This document shows, one piece after another, positions 54,117 through 62,547 of a DNA stretch of 64,000 nucleotides (positions are counted from its first letter, which is position 1; the number at the start of each line of letters is the position of its first letter). The position numbers and the translations under genes are program-made. The notes beneath the pieces were generated by a model. It worked only from the letters and a program-made list of their open reading frames with translations, did not search any database and was not told where the DNA came from. The DNA comes from AP-15 sp963818695. Lineage in GTDB: Bacteria; Pseudomonadota; Alphaproteobacteria; ATCC43930; CGMCC-115725. The stretch is taken from positions 1 through 64,000 of the forward strand of contig CAWFTG010000010.1 of assembly GCA_963818695.1 (NCBI GenBank), read 5' to 3'.

Positions 54117-54781
54117 CGCAGACAATAACCGGCGCCGCGAACCGTATGCAGCAGCTGACGATCGAAGCCCTTGTCGATTTTCTGGCGCAGTCGGCTGATG
54201 TGGACATCGATGACGTTGGTCTGCGGATCGAAATGATAATCCCAGACATGCTCAAGCAGCATCGTGCGCGTAACCACATGGCCGGCGTTGCGCATCAGGT
54301 ACTCCAGCAATCGGAACTCGCGCGGCAGTACCTCGATCGTTTTGCCGCCCCGCCTGACGCTGCGGGTCAACAGGTCTAGCTCTAGGTCCGCAACCCGCAG
54401 CCTGGTCGTCGTTGTCGGCCCGGCGCCACGCCGCAGCAACGCCTCGAGCCGGGCGAGCAGCTCGCTGAAGGCGAATGGCTTGACGAGGTAGTCGTCGCCG
54501 CCGGCGCGCAACCCCTTGACGCGGTCGTCGACGCTGGCTAGCGCGCTCAGGATCAGCGCCGGCGTGCGGATCTCGGCGGCCCGCAGCGCGCCCAGCAGCG
54601 ATAAGCCGTCCATGCTCGGCAGCATGCGGTCGAGCACCATCGCGTTGTAATCGCTCGAACTCGCCAGAAACAGGCCTTCGCGCCCGTCATGGGCGCAATC
54701 GACCGTGTAACCGCTCTCGTTGAGACCCTTGGTCAGGTAAGTGGAGGTTTCACGATCGTCCTCGACGACAAGGATCTTCAT
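54104..54781 (-). CDS. OmpR/PhoB-family response regulator
   Basis: The 225-residue regulator has receiver-domain acids in 'KILVVEDDRE', the phosphoacceptor in 'MVLDRMLPSMDGLSLL', the Lys in 'DYLVKPFAF', and a winged-helix DNA-binding domain ('EVLPREFRLLEYLMRNAGHVVTRTMLLEHVW' in pieces; 'NVIDVHISRLRQKID'). It forms a cognate pair with the overlapping kinase gene downstream. ATG 54781 matches the family N terminus. Confidence 0.95.
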   Translation of the reverse strand: MKILVVEDDRETSTYLTKGLNESGYTVDCAHDGREGLFLASSSDYNAMVLDRMLPSMDGLSLLGALRAAEIRTPALILSALASVDDRVKGLRAGGDDYLVKPFAFSELLARLEALLRRGAGPTTTTRLRVADLELDLLTRSVRRGGKTIEVLPREFRLLEYLMRNAGHVVTRTMLLEHVWDYHFDPQTNVIDVHISRLRQKIDKGFDRQLLHTVRGAGYCLRCPD

Positions 54782-55030
54782 CTTATCCGTTCGGAGCCAA
54801 CAGTGACGATCAAGTGGTGCTCGATAACGGGCGGAGCAAGCAAAGCGCACTTGCGATCACCAAGTGCGAGCCCCTATTCCGCGAGCAGGGTCGCACCATA
54901 CCGGATTCAAAACTGCGAATTGAGGCTGTTGAGTTTGATTAGACCTAAAGATGCGCCCCCTCCGATGCTCTTATTGACTAGGAACGAGCGCGTCCGGGGA
55001 CCGTTGAATTGGTGTATCAATCGAAACGCA

Positions 55031-55745
55031 ATGGAGAAGATCGTGAAAAGGATTGTTCTGACGGCGGCAAGCGCCGCAATTGTCGGCCTTTGTCTAGGCG
55101 GAAGTGGATACGCCCAGACCAGTTATCCCGCGAACAATGCGACACAACAGCAAAACGCCACCCAGGCTCCCGACGCCAGACAGCTGGTCAACGACGCTGT
55201 CAAGACCGTCCAGGAAATGAAGCGCGATCCCAAATTCGCCAACTACATGAAGCAGGCGAAGGGGATTTTCATCGTCCCGACGCTGGTCAAGGGCGCCCTC
55301 ATCGTTGGGGGCGAGGGCGGACAAGGCGTCCTTCTCGCACACCGGAACGGAAAATGGAGCGATCCGGCATTCTTTTCTCTGGGATCGGTCTCGATCGGCG
55401 CTCAGGCGGGCGGCGAAGCCGGGCCGGTGGCATTCCTGCTGATGACCGACAAGGCGCTCAACGACTTTACCGAGTTCGAACAATTTCTCGCTGAACGCCA
55501 ATGCCGGGTTGACGATAGTCACCTACTCGGCCCGCGGCCAGGCGGACGTCGGCAAGGGCGATATCATCCTATGGTCCAATGCCTCCGGCCTTGAAGCCGG
55601 GATCAATGTCAGTGCCACCGACATCGTCCGGAACAATAACGAGGACAAGAACTTTTACGGACGCGAAGTCAGCACGCAACAGATCATCCAAGGCCAGGTC
55701 GTGAATCCCGCGGCAGACAAGCTGAAAAGCGAACTGCCCACATAA
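55031..55745 (+). CDS. SYLF (Ysc84) lipid-binding domain protein, frameshifted
   Basis: A signal peptide ('IVLTAASAAIVGLCLGGSGYAQ') is followed by a SYLF domain: 'MKQAKGIFIVPTLVKGALIVGGEGGQGVLL', 'FFSLGSVSIGAQAGGEAGPVAFLLM' in pieces, and 'DIILWSNASGLEAGINVSATDI' in another frame. One extra base near 55485-55489 separates the halves; the corrected join reads 'EQFSLNANAGLTIVTYSARG'. Bacterial SYLF proteins are periplasmic/outer-membrane lipid-binding proteins of unclear role. The gene is divergent from the two-component system, so it may be its target (inference). Confidence 0.85.
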
Positions 55746-55762
55746 CCCGATCCGCCCATTGC

Positions 55763-55791
55763 CAGTGCCGGGGCGGCCAGCCCCGGCACTG
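55763..55791 (+). terminator. Rho-independent-type terminator after the SYLF gene
   Basis: CAGTGCCGGGGC (55763-55774), loop GGCCA, GCCCCGGCACTG (55780-55791) forms a perfect 12-bp stem 18 bp after the stop, followed by a pyrimidine-rich CGTCTTCT. The T-run is weak, but the stem is strong and well placed. Confidence 0.7.
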
Positions 55792-55904
55792 CGTCTTCTA
55801 GCTGCAACATCGGAAGTTCCCCCCGACGGCGCGTCGCTCGCCCACCGCTCGCACCAGCAAGACCACGACCCCCCGATTTCCCCCGACAGCCCTGTATACC
55901 GAAA

Positions 55905-55990
55905 ACCTTTAGGGTTGACTGGAGCGACGGAGCGACGATCTAGTAATGGACCAAATCGGTCCGAATTATGAGATCAGGTTCGCGTCAGCG
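55905..55990 (+). promoter_or_regulatory. Promoter/operator region of the suf operon
   Basis: TTGACT (55915-55920) could be a -35 box, with TAGTAA (55941-55946) about 20 bases on as a loose -10. 'GGACCAAATCGGTCCGAAT' (from 55948) is a partly palindromic string of the kind bound by Rrf2/IscR-type regulators. The tandem octamer GGAGCGAC repeats between the boxes. An ATG at 55946 lies inside this region and is unlikely to be the start. Confidence 0.4.
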
Positions 55991-56461
55991 ATGATCATCC
56001 TCAGCAAGCTCGCCGATTACGGCGTCATCGTCGCCACTCATTTGGCCGCCCACGGCGGCCGGCAGCTCACCGCCGGCACGGTGGCGATCGAGACTCGGCT
56101 GCCGCAGGCCACCGTCGCGAAGGTCCTGAAGGCGTTGGCGCATGCCGGCCTCGTCACGGCAGCTCGGGGTGCCGGCGGGGGATACCGTTTAGCGCGCAGC
56201 GCGACATCGATTTCGGTGGCCGAGGTCGTGGCCGCGATCGACGGCGACATCGGGCTGACCCAATGCTCGGTCCATGTCGACGTATGCGCGCGTACGACTT
56301 ACTGCCCGACCCGGCCGCATTGGGCGGCGATCAATCGGGCGGTGGGGGAGGCGCTGTCGGCGATTTCGCTCGACGCCATGCTGACCCCGGCTGCCTTCGC
56401 GCCCCGAATTTCATCGTCACCCAGTCCGTCACAACCTGACGAGCCCAGATATTTCGCATGA
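55991..56461 (+). CDS. Rrf2-family (IscR/SufR-like) transcriptional regulator
   Basis: The 156-residue regulator has an N-terminal winged helix ('MIILSKLADYGVIVATHLA', 'LPQATVAKVLKALAHAGLV', 'GAGGGYRLARSATSISVAEVV' in pieces) and a Cys cluster 'CSVHVDVCARTTYC' that likely binds an Fe-S cluster. The C-x6-C-x5-C spacing differs by one residue from E. coli IscR. It overlaps sufB (ATGA) and so autoregulates the suf operon (inference from family). Confidence 0.9.
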   Translation: MIILSKLADYGVIVATHLAAHGGRQLTAGTVAIETRLPQATVAKVLKALAHAGLVTAARGAGGGYRLARSATSISVAEVVAAIDGDIGLTQCSVHVDVCARTTYCPTRPHWAAINRAVGEALSAISLDAMLTPAAFAPRISSSPSPSQPDEPRYFA

Positions 56462-57912
56462 CAGCCTCCACCGAAACCCTGCGGACCGTCCGCTCGCTCT
56501 CGCAGGAGGGCTATAAGTACGGCTTTGTCACCGACATCGAAGCCGAGACCGCGCCGCCCGGCCTCAACGAGGACACGGTCCGGTTTATTTCGGCCAAAAA
56601 GGACGAGCCGGAATGGCTGCTCGAATGGCGGCTTGCGGCATACCGAGCGTGGCGAGAGCTGGTTCAGCCGAATTGGGCCAAGCTCAATCTCGCGCCGATC
56701 GATTATGAGGCCGCCACCTATTATTCGGCGCCCAAACAGAATACCGGGCCGAAATCGCTCGACGAGGTCGACCCCGAGCTGTTGCGCACCTACGAGAAGC
56801 TCGGCATCCCACTGCGGGAGCGCGAGGCGCTCGCCGGTGTCGCCGTCGATGCGGTGTTCGACAGCATCTCGGTCGCGACGACCTTCAAGGAAGAGTTGTC
56901 CAAGCTCGGCATCATCTTCTGCTCGATGGGCGAGGCGGTCCGTGAGCACCCCGATCTCGTCCGGAAATATCTCGGCACGGTGGTGCCGCAGAACGACAAT
57001 TTCTTTGCGGCGCTGAACTCCGCCGTCTTCAGCGACGGTTCGTTCGCCTATATCCCGCCCGGCGTTCGCTGCCCGATGGAGCTGAGCACCTATTTCCGGA
57101 TCAATGCCGCAAAGACCGGGCAGTTCGAGCGCACATTGCTGATCGCCGACAAGGGCAGCTACGTCAGCTATCTCGAAGGCTGCACTGCGCCGCAACGCGA
57201 CGAGAACCAATTGCACGCCGCCGTCGTCGAACTGATCGCGCACGAGGACGCGCAGATCAAATACTCAACGGTGCAGAACTGGTATCCCGGCGACGCGGAA
57301 GGGCGCGGCGGCATCTACAATTTCGTGACCAAGCGCGGCGCGTGCCGCGGCGCGCGGTCCAAGATCTCATGGACGCAAGTCGAGACCGGCTCGGCGATCA
57401 CGTGGAAATACCCGAGCTGTATGCTCGAGGGCGACCACTCGGTTGGCGAATTCTACTCGGTCGCAATCACGAACAATCGTCAGCAGGCCGACACCGGGAC
57501 CAAGATGATCCATATCGGCAAGGAGACGCGCTCGACGATCGTCTCGAAGGGAATTTCGGCCGGCCGCGGGCAGAACACCTATCGCGGCCTGGTGCGTGTG
57601 CAGCCGAGGGCGCAGGGCGCGCGCAACCACACGCAGTGCGACTCACTGCTGATCGGCGACCGCTGCGGCGCGCACACGGTGCCCTACATCGAGGTGCGCA
57701 ATCCCTCGGCCCGGGTCGAGCACGAGGCGACGACGTCGAAGATCAGTGAGGACCAGCTCTTCTATTGCCGGCAGCGCGGGCTGAGTGCCGAGGACGCGGT
57801 GTCGCTAATCGTCAACGGCTTTTGCAAGGAAGTTCTGAAAGAGCTGCCGATGGAATTCGCGGTCGAAGCACAGAAATTGCTCGCCGTCAGCCTGGAAGGC
57901 AGCGTCGGATGA
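56458..57912 (+). CDS. sufB: Fe-S cluster assembly protein SufB
   Basis: The 484-residue scaffold subunit of SufBCD has 'KKDEPEWLLEWRLAAYRAW', 'SVATTFKEELSKLGIIFCSMGEA' in pieces, 'PPGVRCPMELSTYFRIN', 'SYLEGCTAP', 'KISWTQVETGSAITWKYPSC' in pieces, and the C-terminal 'GLSAEDAVSLIVNGFCKEVLKELP'. It receives persulfide sulfur via SufU/SufS. Its start overlaps the regulator stop. A dispersed hairpin repeat separates it from sufC. Confidence 0.97.
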   Translation: MTASTETLRTVRSLSQEGYKYGFVTDIEAETAPPGLNEDTVRFISAKKDEPEWLLEWRLAAYRAWRELVQPNWAKLNLAPIDYEAATYYSAPKQNTGPKSLDEVDPELLRTYEKLGIPLREREALAGVAVDAVFDSISVATTFKEELSKLGIIFCSMGEAVREHPDLVRKYLGTVVPQNDNFFAALNSAVFSDGSFAYIPPGVRCPMELSTYFRINAAKTGQFERTLLIADKGSYVSYLEGCTAPQRDENQLHAAVVELIAHEDAQIKYSTVQNWYPGDAEGRGGIYNFVTKRGACRGARSKISWTQVETGSAITWKYPSCMLEGDHSVGEFYSVAITNNRQQADTGTKMIHIGKETRSTIVSKGISAGRGQNTYRGLVRVQPRAQGARNHTQCDSLLIGDRCGAHTVPYIEVRNPSARVEHEATTSKISEDQLFYCRQRGLSAEDAVSLIVNGFCKEVLKELPMEFAVEAQKLLAVSLEGSVG

Positions 57913-57920
57913 TTTCCCAA

Positions 57921-58007
57921 TCGTCATTCCCGCGAAAGCGGGAACCCAGGGCCGCAAGGCTCTGCCGGTTCCCCTGCACCCCCGCTTTCGCGGGGGCGAC
58001 GAATGAC
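57921..58007. repeat. Dispersed repeat with inverted arms (copy 3)
   Basis: It starts 'TCGTCATTCCCGCGAAAGCG' and ends 'GCTTTCGCGGGGGCGACGA', forming a long stem across the sufB-sufC spacer. It is the same family as 9177-9255 and 11380-11453. It ends 17 bp before the sufC start. Confidence 0.75.
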
Positions 58008-58023
58008 ATAGGGCAATAGCACG

Positions 58024-58776
58024 ATGATGCTCGAAATCACCAATCTCCACGCACGTCTCGCGGATGGCCGCGAGATCCTGCGCGGTATCGACCTCTCGGT
58101 GAACGTCGGCGAGGTGCACGCGATCATGGGCCCGAACGGCTCGGGCAAAAGCACGCTCGCCGCGGTGCTCGCCGGCCGAGAAGGCTACGAAGTCAGCCAA
58201 GGCACCGTGACCTATCTCGGCCACGACCTTCTTGCGATGGAGGCCGACGAGCGGGCCCGCGAGGGTCTCTTTCTCGCCTTCCAGTACCCGGTCGAGATCC
58301 CGGGCGTGAACAATATGTACTTCCTGCGCACCGCGATAAATGCGCAGCGCCGCCATCGCGGCGAGCCCGAGATCGATGCCGGCCAGTTTCTCCGGATCGT
58401 GCGCGCCAAGCTCAAACTGTTGGATATCGGCGAAGACCTTTTGCAGCGCGCCGTCAATGTCGGCTTTTCCGGCGGCGAGAAGAAACGCAACGAAGTCTTT
58501 CAGATGGCGATGCTCGAACCACGCCTGGCCATCCTGGACGAGACCGACAGCGGCCTCGACATCGACGCGATGAAATTGGTGGCGCGCGGGGTCAATCAGC
58601 AGCGCGCCCCCGACCGGGCCATCGTAATGATCACGCATTATCAGCGGCTCCTGCAGTACGTCGAGCCGGACCGGGTGCATGTGCTGCAAGCCGGCCGCAT
58701 CGTGCAGTCCGGCGACAAGTCTCTCGCGCTCGATCTCGAACGCCGCGGCTACGGCCCCGTCGAGGACGCGGCTTGA
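58024..58776 (+). CDS. sufC: Fe-S cluster assembly ATPase SufC
   Basis: The 250-residue ABC ATPase has Walker A 'GPNGSGKST', Q loop 'FLAFQYPVEIPGV', signature 'VNVGFSGGEKKR', Walker B 'LAILDETDSGLDIDAM' and the switch His in 'MITHYQRLL'. It drives conformational change of the SufBCD scaffold. Two adjacent ATGs (58024, 58027) exist; the second may be used. Confidence 0.97.
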   Translation: MMLEITNLHARLADGREILRGIDLSVNVGEVHAIMGPNGSGKSTLAAVLAGREGYEVSQGTVTYLGHDLLAMEADERAREGLFLAFQYPVEIPGVNNMYFLRTAINAQRRHRGEPEIDAGQFLRIVRAKLKLLDIGEDLLQRAVNVGFSGGEKKRNEVFQMAMLEPRLAILDETDSGLDIDAMKLVARGVNQQRAPDRAIVMITHYQRLLQYVEPDRVHVLQAGRIVQSGDKSLALDLERRGYGPVEDAA

Positions 58777-58786
58777 GGTTTAGGCA

Positions 58787-60115
58787 ATGAGTGCCGTCGT
58801 CGATTTTCCGGTCAAGGCCGAGGCGCGTCCTTATCTCGACGCGTTCGGCCGCGACCTCCATCGAAGTGAACCCGATTGGCTTGCGAGGTATCGCAACCGA
58901 AGCCTCGCTCGCTTTGCCGAGCTCGGTTTTCCGTCCCGGCGCAGCGAAGCCTGGCGTTATCTCGACTTGCGTGCTCTCGAGCAACGGCCAATGCTGCCAA
59001 CCGGCGCGCCGGCAGGTGCCGTCAAGACGGCTGTGCGCGAACAGCTTGTCGAAATCGGGTTGGCCAAACCGGCGCATCGACTGGTGCTGGTCGACGGCCG
59101 CTTTGCACCCGAGCTTTCGCGGATCGGGGACCTCCCCGAGGGCGTGTGGTTCGGGCCGATGGCGGCGGCCATCGCGGAGCAGCCAGAACTGGTGCGGTCT
59201 GTCCTCGAAGCCTCATCCCCGGACACACCGCGGCCGTTCGAGTCTCTCAATTCGGCTTTTTTCGCAGACGGGTTTCTGCTCGACATCCCGGCCGGAGTGG
59301 TTCTGACGCAGCCGGTCGAGATCGTTCACCTGACGGCAGATGCCGGCGGATCACTGCATACGCGCGGCCTCGTCACGGCAGGCGCGGGCAGCCGGGCGTC
59401 GGTCATCGAGAGCTTTGCCGGGGCCGGCAATTACTGGCGCAACGATGTCGTGGAGCTTCGCGTCGCCGCCAATGCTGAGCTGAACCGCGTCGTCCTCCTC
59501 GAAGAAGGCCCGGATGCGCTGCACCTCGGCGAGGTCGGAGTAAGCCTCGGCGAAGAGGCCCGGCTTTCGGATTTCGTGCTGCTCCTGGCCGGCCGGACGG
59601 TGCGGCGCGAAATCACCGTAAGGAGCGAAGGCGAGAAAAGCCGTTGCGACCTCAACGGCGCCTTTCTGATCTCCGGACGTCAGGAGGCGAATATTCTGAC
59701 GACGGTCGACCACCTGGCGCCAGGCGGCGAAACCCGCGAAACCTTCAAAGGCGTGGCGGCTGGGCGGGCGCACGGCGCCTTCCAGGGCCGCATTACCGTG
59801 CGCCCGGGGGCCCAGAAAGTCGACGCCCATCAGCTCAGCCGCAATTTGGTGCTGAGCCCGCGCGCCGCGATCGACACAAAGCCCGAGCTCGAAATCTATG
59901 CCGACGATGTCAAATGCAGCCATGGCGCCGCTGTCGGCGATCTCGACGAAGCGGCTCTTTTTTATCTGCGCGCCCGCGGAATACCTGCCGACGAGGCTCG
60001 TCACATGCTGATCGAGGCGTTCGCGCGAGAGGCGCTCGACCTCGTTGAAGAGGATGTGCTGCGCGAGCACCTGCAGGCACGGCTGGCCCGGCGCTTGGCG
60101 GCATTGGAGGAGTAG
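58787..60115 (+). CDS. sufD: Fe-S cluster assembly protein SufD
   Basis: The 442-residue SufB paralogue has 'FPSRRSEAWRYLDLRAL', 'LNSAFFADGFLLDIPAGVVL', 'VDHLAPGGETRETFKGVAAGRAHGAFQGRI' in pieces and 'SRNLVLSPRAAIDTKPELEIYADDVKCSHGA' in pieces, with the conserved C-terminal Cys/His. It forms the SufBC2D complex. The start ATG lies 10 bp after sufC, and sufS follows after 2 bp. Confidence 0.97.
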   Translation: MSAVVDFPVKAEARPYLDAFGRDLHRSEPDWLARYRNRSLARFAELGFPSRRSEAWRYLDLRALEQRPMLPTGAPAGAVKTAVREQLVEIGLAKPAHRLVLVDGRFAPELSRIGDLPEGVWFGPMAAAIAEQPELVRSVLEASSPDTPRPFESLNSAFFADGFLLDIPAGVVLTQPVEIVHLTADAGGSLHTRGLVTAGAGSRASVIESFAGAGNYWRNDVVELRVAANAELNRVVLLEEGPDALHLGEVGVSLGEEARLSDFVLLLAGRTVRREITVRSEGEKSRCDLNGAFLISGRQEANILTTVDHLAPGGETRETFKGVAAGRAHGAFQGRITVRPGAQKVDAHQLSRNLVLSPRAAIDTKPELEIYADDVKCSHGAAVGDLDEAALFYLRARGIPADEARHMLIEAFAREALDLVEEDVLREHLQARLARRLAALEE

Positions 60116-60117
60116 GA

Positions 60118-61371
60118 ATGAGGTCGGCGAGTTTGAGGAGCATCTACCCTGGCCCGGGTGGCTTCGACCCGCAGGTCTTGAAGCGCGAGTTCCCGATCTT
60201 TGCGAACAACCCGGATCTGGTTTTCCTCGATTCCGGCGCGAGCGCACAGAAGCCGCGGGCGGTCATCGACTGCATTTCGAATTACTACAGCACCGATTAC
60301 GCCAACGTGCATCGCGGCGTCTATCGGCTGAGCGCCCGCTCGACCGAGCTGTTTGAAAAAGCGCGCGAGAAGATGCGGGCGTTCTTGAACGCGGCCGACC
60401 CGCGCGAGATCGTTTTCGTGCGCGGCGCCACCGAGGGCATCAACCTTGTCGCACAGAGCTGGGGCGCGACCTTCCTCAAAGCCGGCGACGAGGTGCTGAT
60501 CAGCGAGCTCGAGCACCATTCGAACATCGTGCCCTGGCAGTTGCTGCGCGACCGCATCGGGATCCGGCTCGTCGTAGCCCCGATCGACGCGACCGGCGGG
60601 TTGGACCTCGCCGCATTCGAGGCGCTGCTGTCGCCACGCACCCGGCTCGTCGCGATGACTCACCTCGCCAATGCGACCGGAGCGCTCGTGCCGATCGAGA
60701 CGGTCACCCGCCTCGCTCACCGCCACGGCGCGAAGATGCTGATCGACGGCTGTCAGGCGGCGCCGCGGCTCGCGGTCGATGTGCAGGCACTCGATTGCGA
60801 CTTCTACGTATTCTCCGGGCACAAGACCTACGGGCCGACCGGCATCGGCGTGCTCTACGGAAAATACGAGCTCTTGTCGGCGATGCCGCCATGGCAAGGC
60901 GGCGGCGAGATGATCCTCAACGTCACGTTCGAGAAGAGCGAGTTTCAGGACCCGCCGCATCGGTTCGAGGCGGGTACGCCCGACATCTCGGGCGCGATCG
61001 GGCTCGGCGCCGCGATCGATTTCATCGAGGAGTTGGGGCGCGACAACATCCTCGAACACGAGGAGGCGCTGACCGGCTACGGCGTCGACCAGCTGTCGCG
61101 CATACCGGATCTGCGCCTGGTCGAGGCCGGGCAGCGGCGGCTCGGGATCCTGTCCTTCGACCTGGAAGGCGTGCACGCGCACGACCTCGCCCAGGTGCTC
61201 GATCAGCATCACGTGGCGGTACGCGCCGGCCACCACTGCGCGCAGCCGCTCGTCGATAAGCTCGGGCTTGCGGCGACGACCCGTGCGTCGCTGGGCGTTT
61301 ACAACGACGAGAGCGACATCGACAGACTGGCCGCCGCGTTGCGGGCCGCGAGGGAGATGTTCCGACGATGA
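60118..61371 (+). CDS. sufS: Cysteine desulfurase SufS
   Basis: The 417-residue PLP enzyme has 'NVHRGVYRLSARSTELFE', 'FVRGATEGINLVAQSWG', 'ISELEHHSNIVPWQLL', the PLP Lys in 'FYVFSGHKTYGPTGIGVLYG' and the catalytic Cys in 'VRAGHHCAQPLVDKLG'. It transfers cysteine sulfur as persulfide to SufU or SufB. Its stop overlaps the sufU ATG. Confidence 0.97.
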   Translation: MRSASLRSIYPGPGGFDPQVLKREFPIFANNPDLVFLDSGASAQKPRAVIDCISNYYSTDYANVHRGVYRLSARSTELFEKAREKMRAFLNAADPREIVFVRGATEGINLVAQSWGATFLKAGDEVLISELEHHSNIVPWQLLRDRIGIRLVVAPIDATGGLDLAAFEALLSPRTRLVAMTHLANATGALVPIETVTRLAHRHGAKMLIDGCQAAPRLAVDVQALDCDFYVFSGHKTYGPTGIGVLYGKYELLSAMPPWQGGGEMILNVTFEKSEFQDPPHRFEAGTPDISGAIGLGAAIDFIEELGRDNILEHEEALTGYGVDQLSRIPDLRLVEAGQRRLGILSFDLEGVHAHDLAQVLDQHHVAVRAGHHCAQPLVDKLGLAATTRASLGVYNDESDIDRLAAALRAAREMFRR

Positions 61372-61832
61372 TAGATCTGCGCGAGCTCTACCAGGACATC
61401 ATTCTCGATCATGGCCGCCATCCGCGGAATTTTCGCAAGATCGAACAGCCGACGCACTTCGCGCAGGGCCATAACCCGCTGTGCGGCGACCGCGTCACGG
61501 TGTACCTCACGCTCGACGGCGACCGCATCGCTGATGTCAGCTTCCAGGGGCGCGGGTGCGCGATCTCGACCGCCGCGGCCTCGCTGATGACCGAGGTGCT
61601 GAAGGGCAAGACTGTTCCGGAGGCTCGCGCCCTCTTCGCGCAATTTCATTCCCGGGTCACTGGTGGTGAGCCGGCCGCCGAGTTGCCGGAGCCCTTGGCC
61701 GAGGAAATGGACCGGCTCGAACCGCTGACCGGGGTCAAGGCGTACCCGGCGCGCGTCAAATGCGCAACCTTGTCTTGGCATGCGCTCGAGGCGGCGCTGA
61801 AGGCTCCGGGCGAGACCGTGAAGACGGAGTAG
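61368..61832 (+). CDS. sufU: Fe-S assembly sulfur-transfer protein SufU
   Basis: The 154-residue IscU-like protein has the zinc/cysteine sites 'GHNPLCGDRVTVYL', 'FQGRGCAISTAAASLM' and 'VKCATLSWHAL', with the SufU-specific insertion ('FAQFHSRVTGGEPAAELPEPL'). SufU accepts persulfide from SufS through zinc-ligand exchange. Having SufU rather than SufE in this operon matches many alphaproteobacteria. Confidence 0.96.
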   Translation: MIDLRELYQDIILDHGRHPRNFRKIEQPTHFAQGHNPLCGDRVTVYLTLDGDRIADVSFQGRGCAISTAAASLMTEVLKGKTVPEARALFAQFHSRVTGGEPAAELPEPLAEEMDRLEPLTGVKAYPARVKCATLSWHALEAALKAPGETVKTE

Positions 61833-61836
61833 ATAG

Positions 61837-62224
61837 ATGGACCGCGATCCGTTCGACTTCGAACAGAATCCGCCGACAGAGGAGAACGAGGCCGAGCGCC
61901 CGGAAGGCGGCGAGGACGATCCTGCGCTGATGGGCCCGGTTCTGGAGGCGCTCAAAACCGTGCGCGACCCGGAAATCCCGATGGACCTCGTAGAGCTCGG
62001 CCTGATCTACGAGCTGATCGTCAAAAAGGGCGGCGCTCGTCTATGTCGAGATGACCCTGACGACCCCCGCCTGCCCGGTCGCCGCCAGCATGCCGGGAGA
62101 AGTCGAGACCGCGATCCGCGGCGTTCCTGGCGTCACCGACGTTGGCGTCAAACTCGTCTGGACCCCACCCTGGGGGCCCGAGAAGATGAGCGAAGAGGCA
62201 CGGCTCGAGCTCGGGATGCTGTAG
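61837..62224 (+). CDS. sufT: SUF system protein SufT (frameshifted)
   Basis: The N-terminal frame 'LEALKTVRDPEIPMDLVELGLIY' is a MIP18/DUF59 domain. After 'VKKGGA' a missing base near 62033-62036 moves the frame to 'LVYVEMTLTTPACPVAASMPG', 'VTDVGVKLVWTPPWGPEKMS' and stop TAG 62222-62224. Together this gives a normal SufT with an acidic N-terminal extension. DUF59 proteins aid Fe-S maturation. It is the last suf gene. Confidence 0.88.
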
Positions 62225-62547
62225 GCCGGCATCCGCTCTTCTCCGATTGTCATTGCCATTCCCGATGGCCGCCGAGGGGGCGTTCCGGGTGGTTCGTGCC
62301 AAGGAAGAGAGGGTTGGTGGCGGCAGGCAAAATATTGAACGCTTCCCCGGCGAAAGCCGGGGCCCATCTCTCGGCCGCACGAGGGCGGATCGGTGGGGTC
62401 CCGGCTTCCGCCCGGACAGCGGCCGGTTTACGCTTTCGCGCAGGGTGAGTCGGCCGCGGCAACTCCCGATGACGCCGCGTCAACCCTCGCCCAGTCGCCT
62501 ACCTGCGGCATGCCGAGTGAGCAAGCTGATTTGTACTGGCCATCGGA
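62225..62547. other. Intergenic region with a decayed dispersed repeat
   Basis: No gene is visible. 'CCCCGGCGAAAGCCGGGGCCC' in pieces at 62348-62372 and a complementary 'GGGTCCCGGCTTCCGCCCGG' near 62397-62416 look like a degenerate copy of the hairpin family at 9177, 11380 and 57921. Open frames across it lack coding features. Confidence 0.45.
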
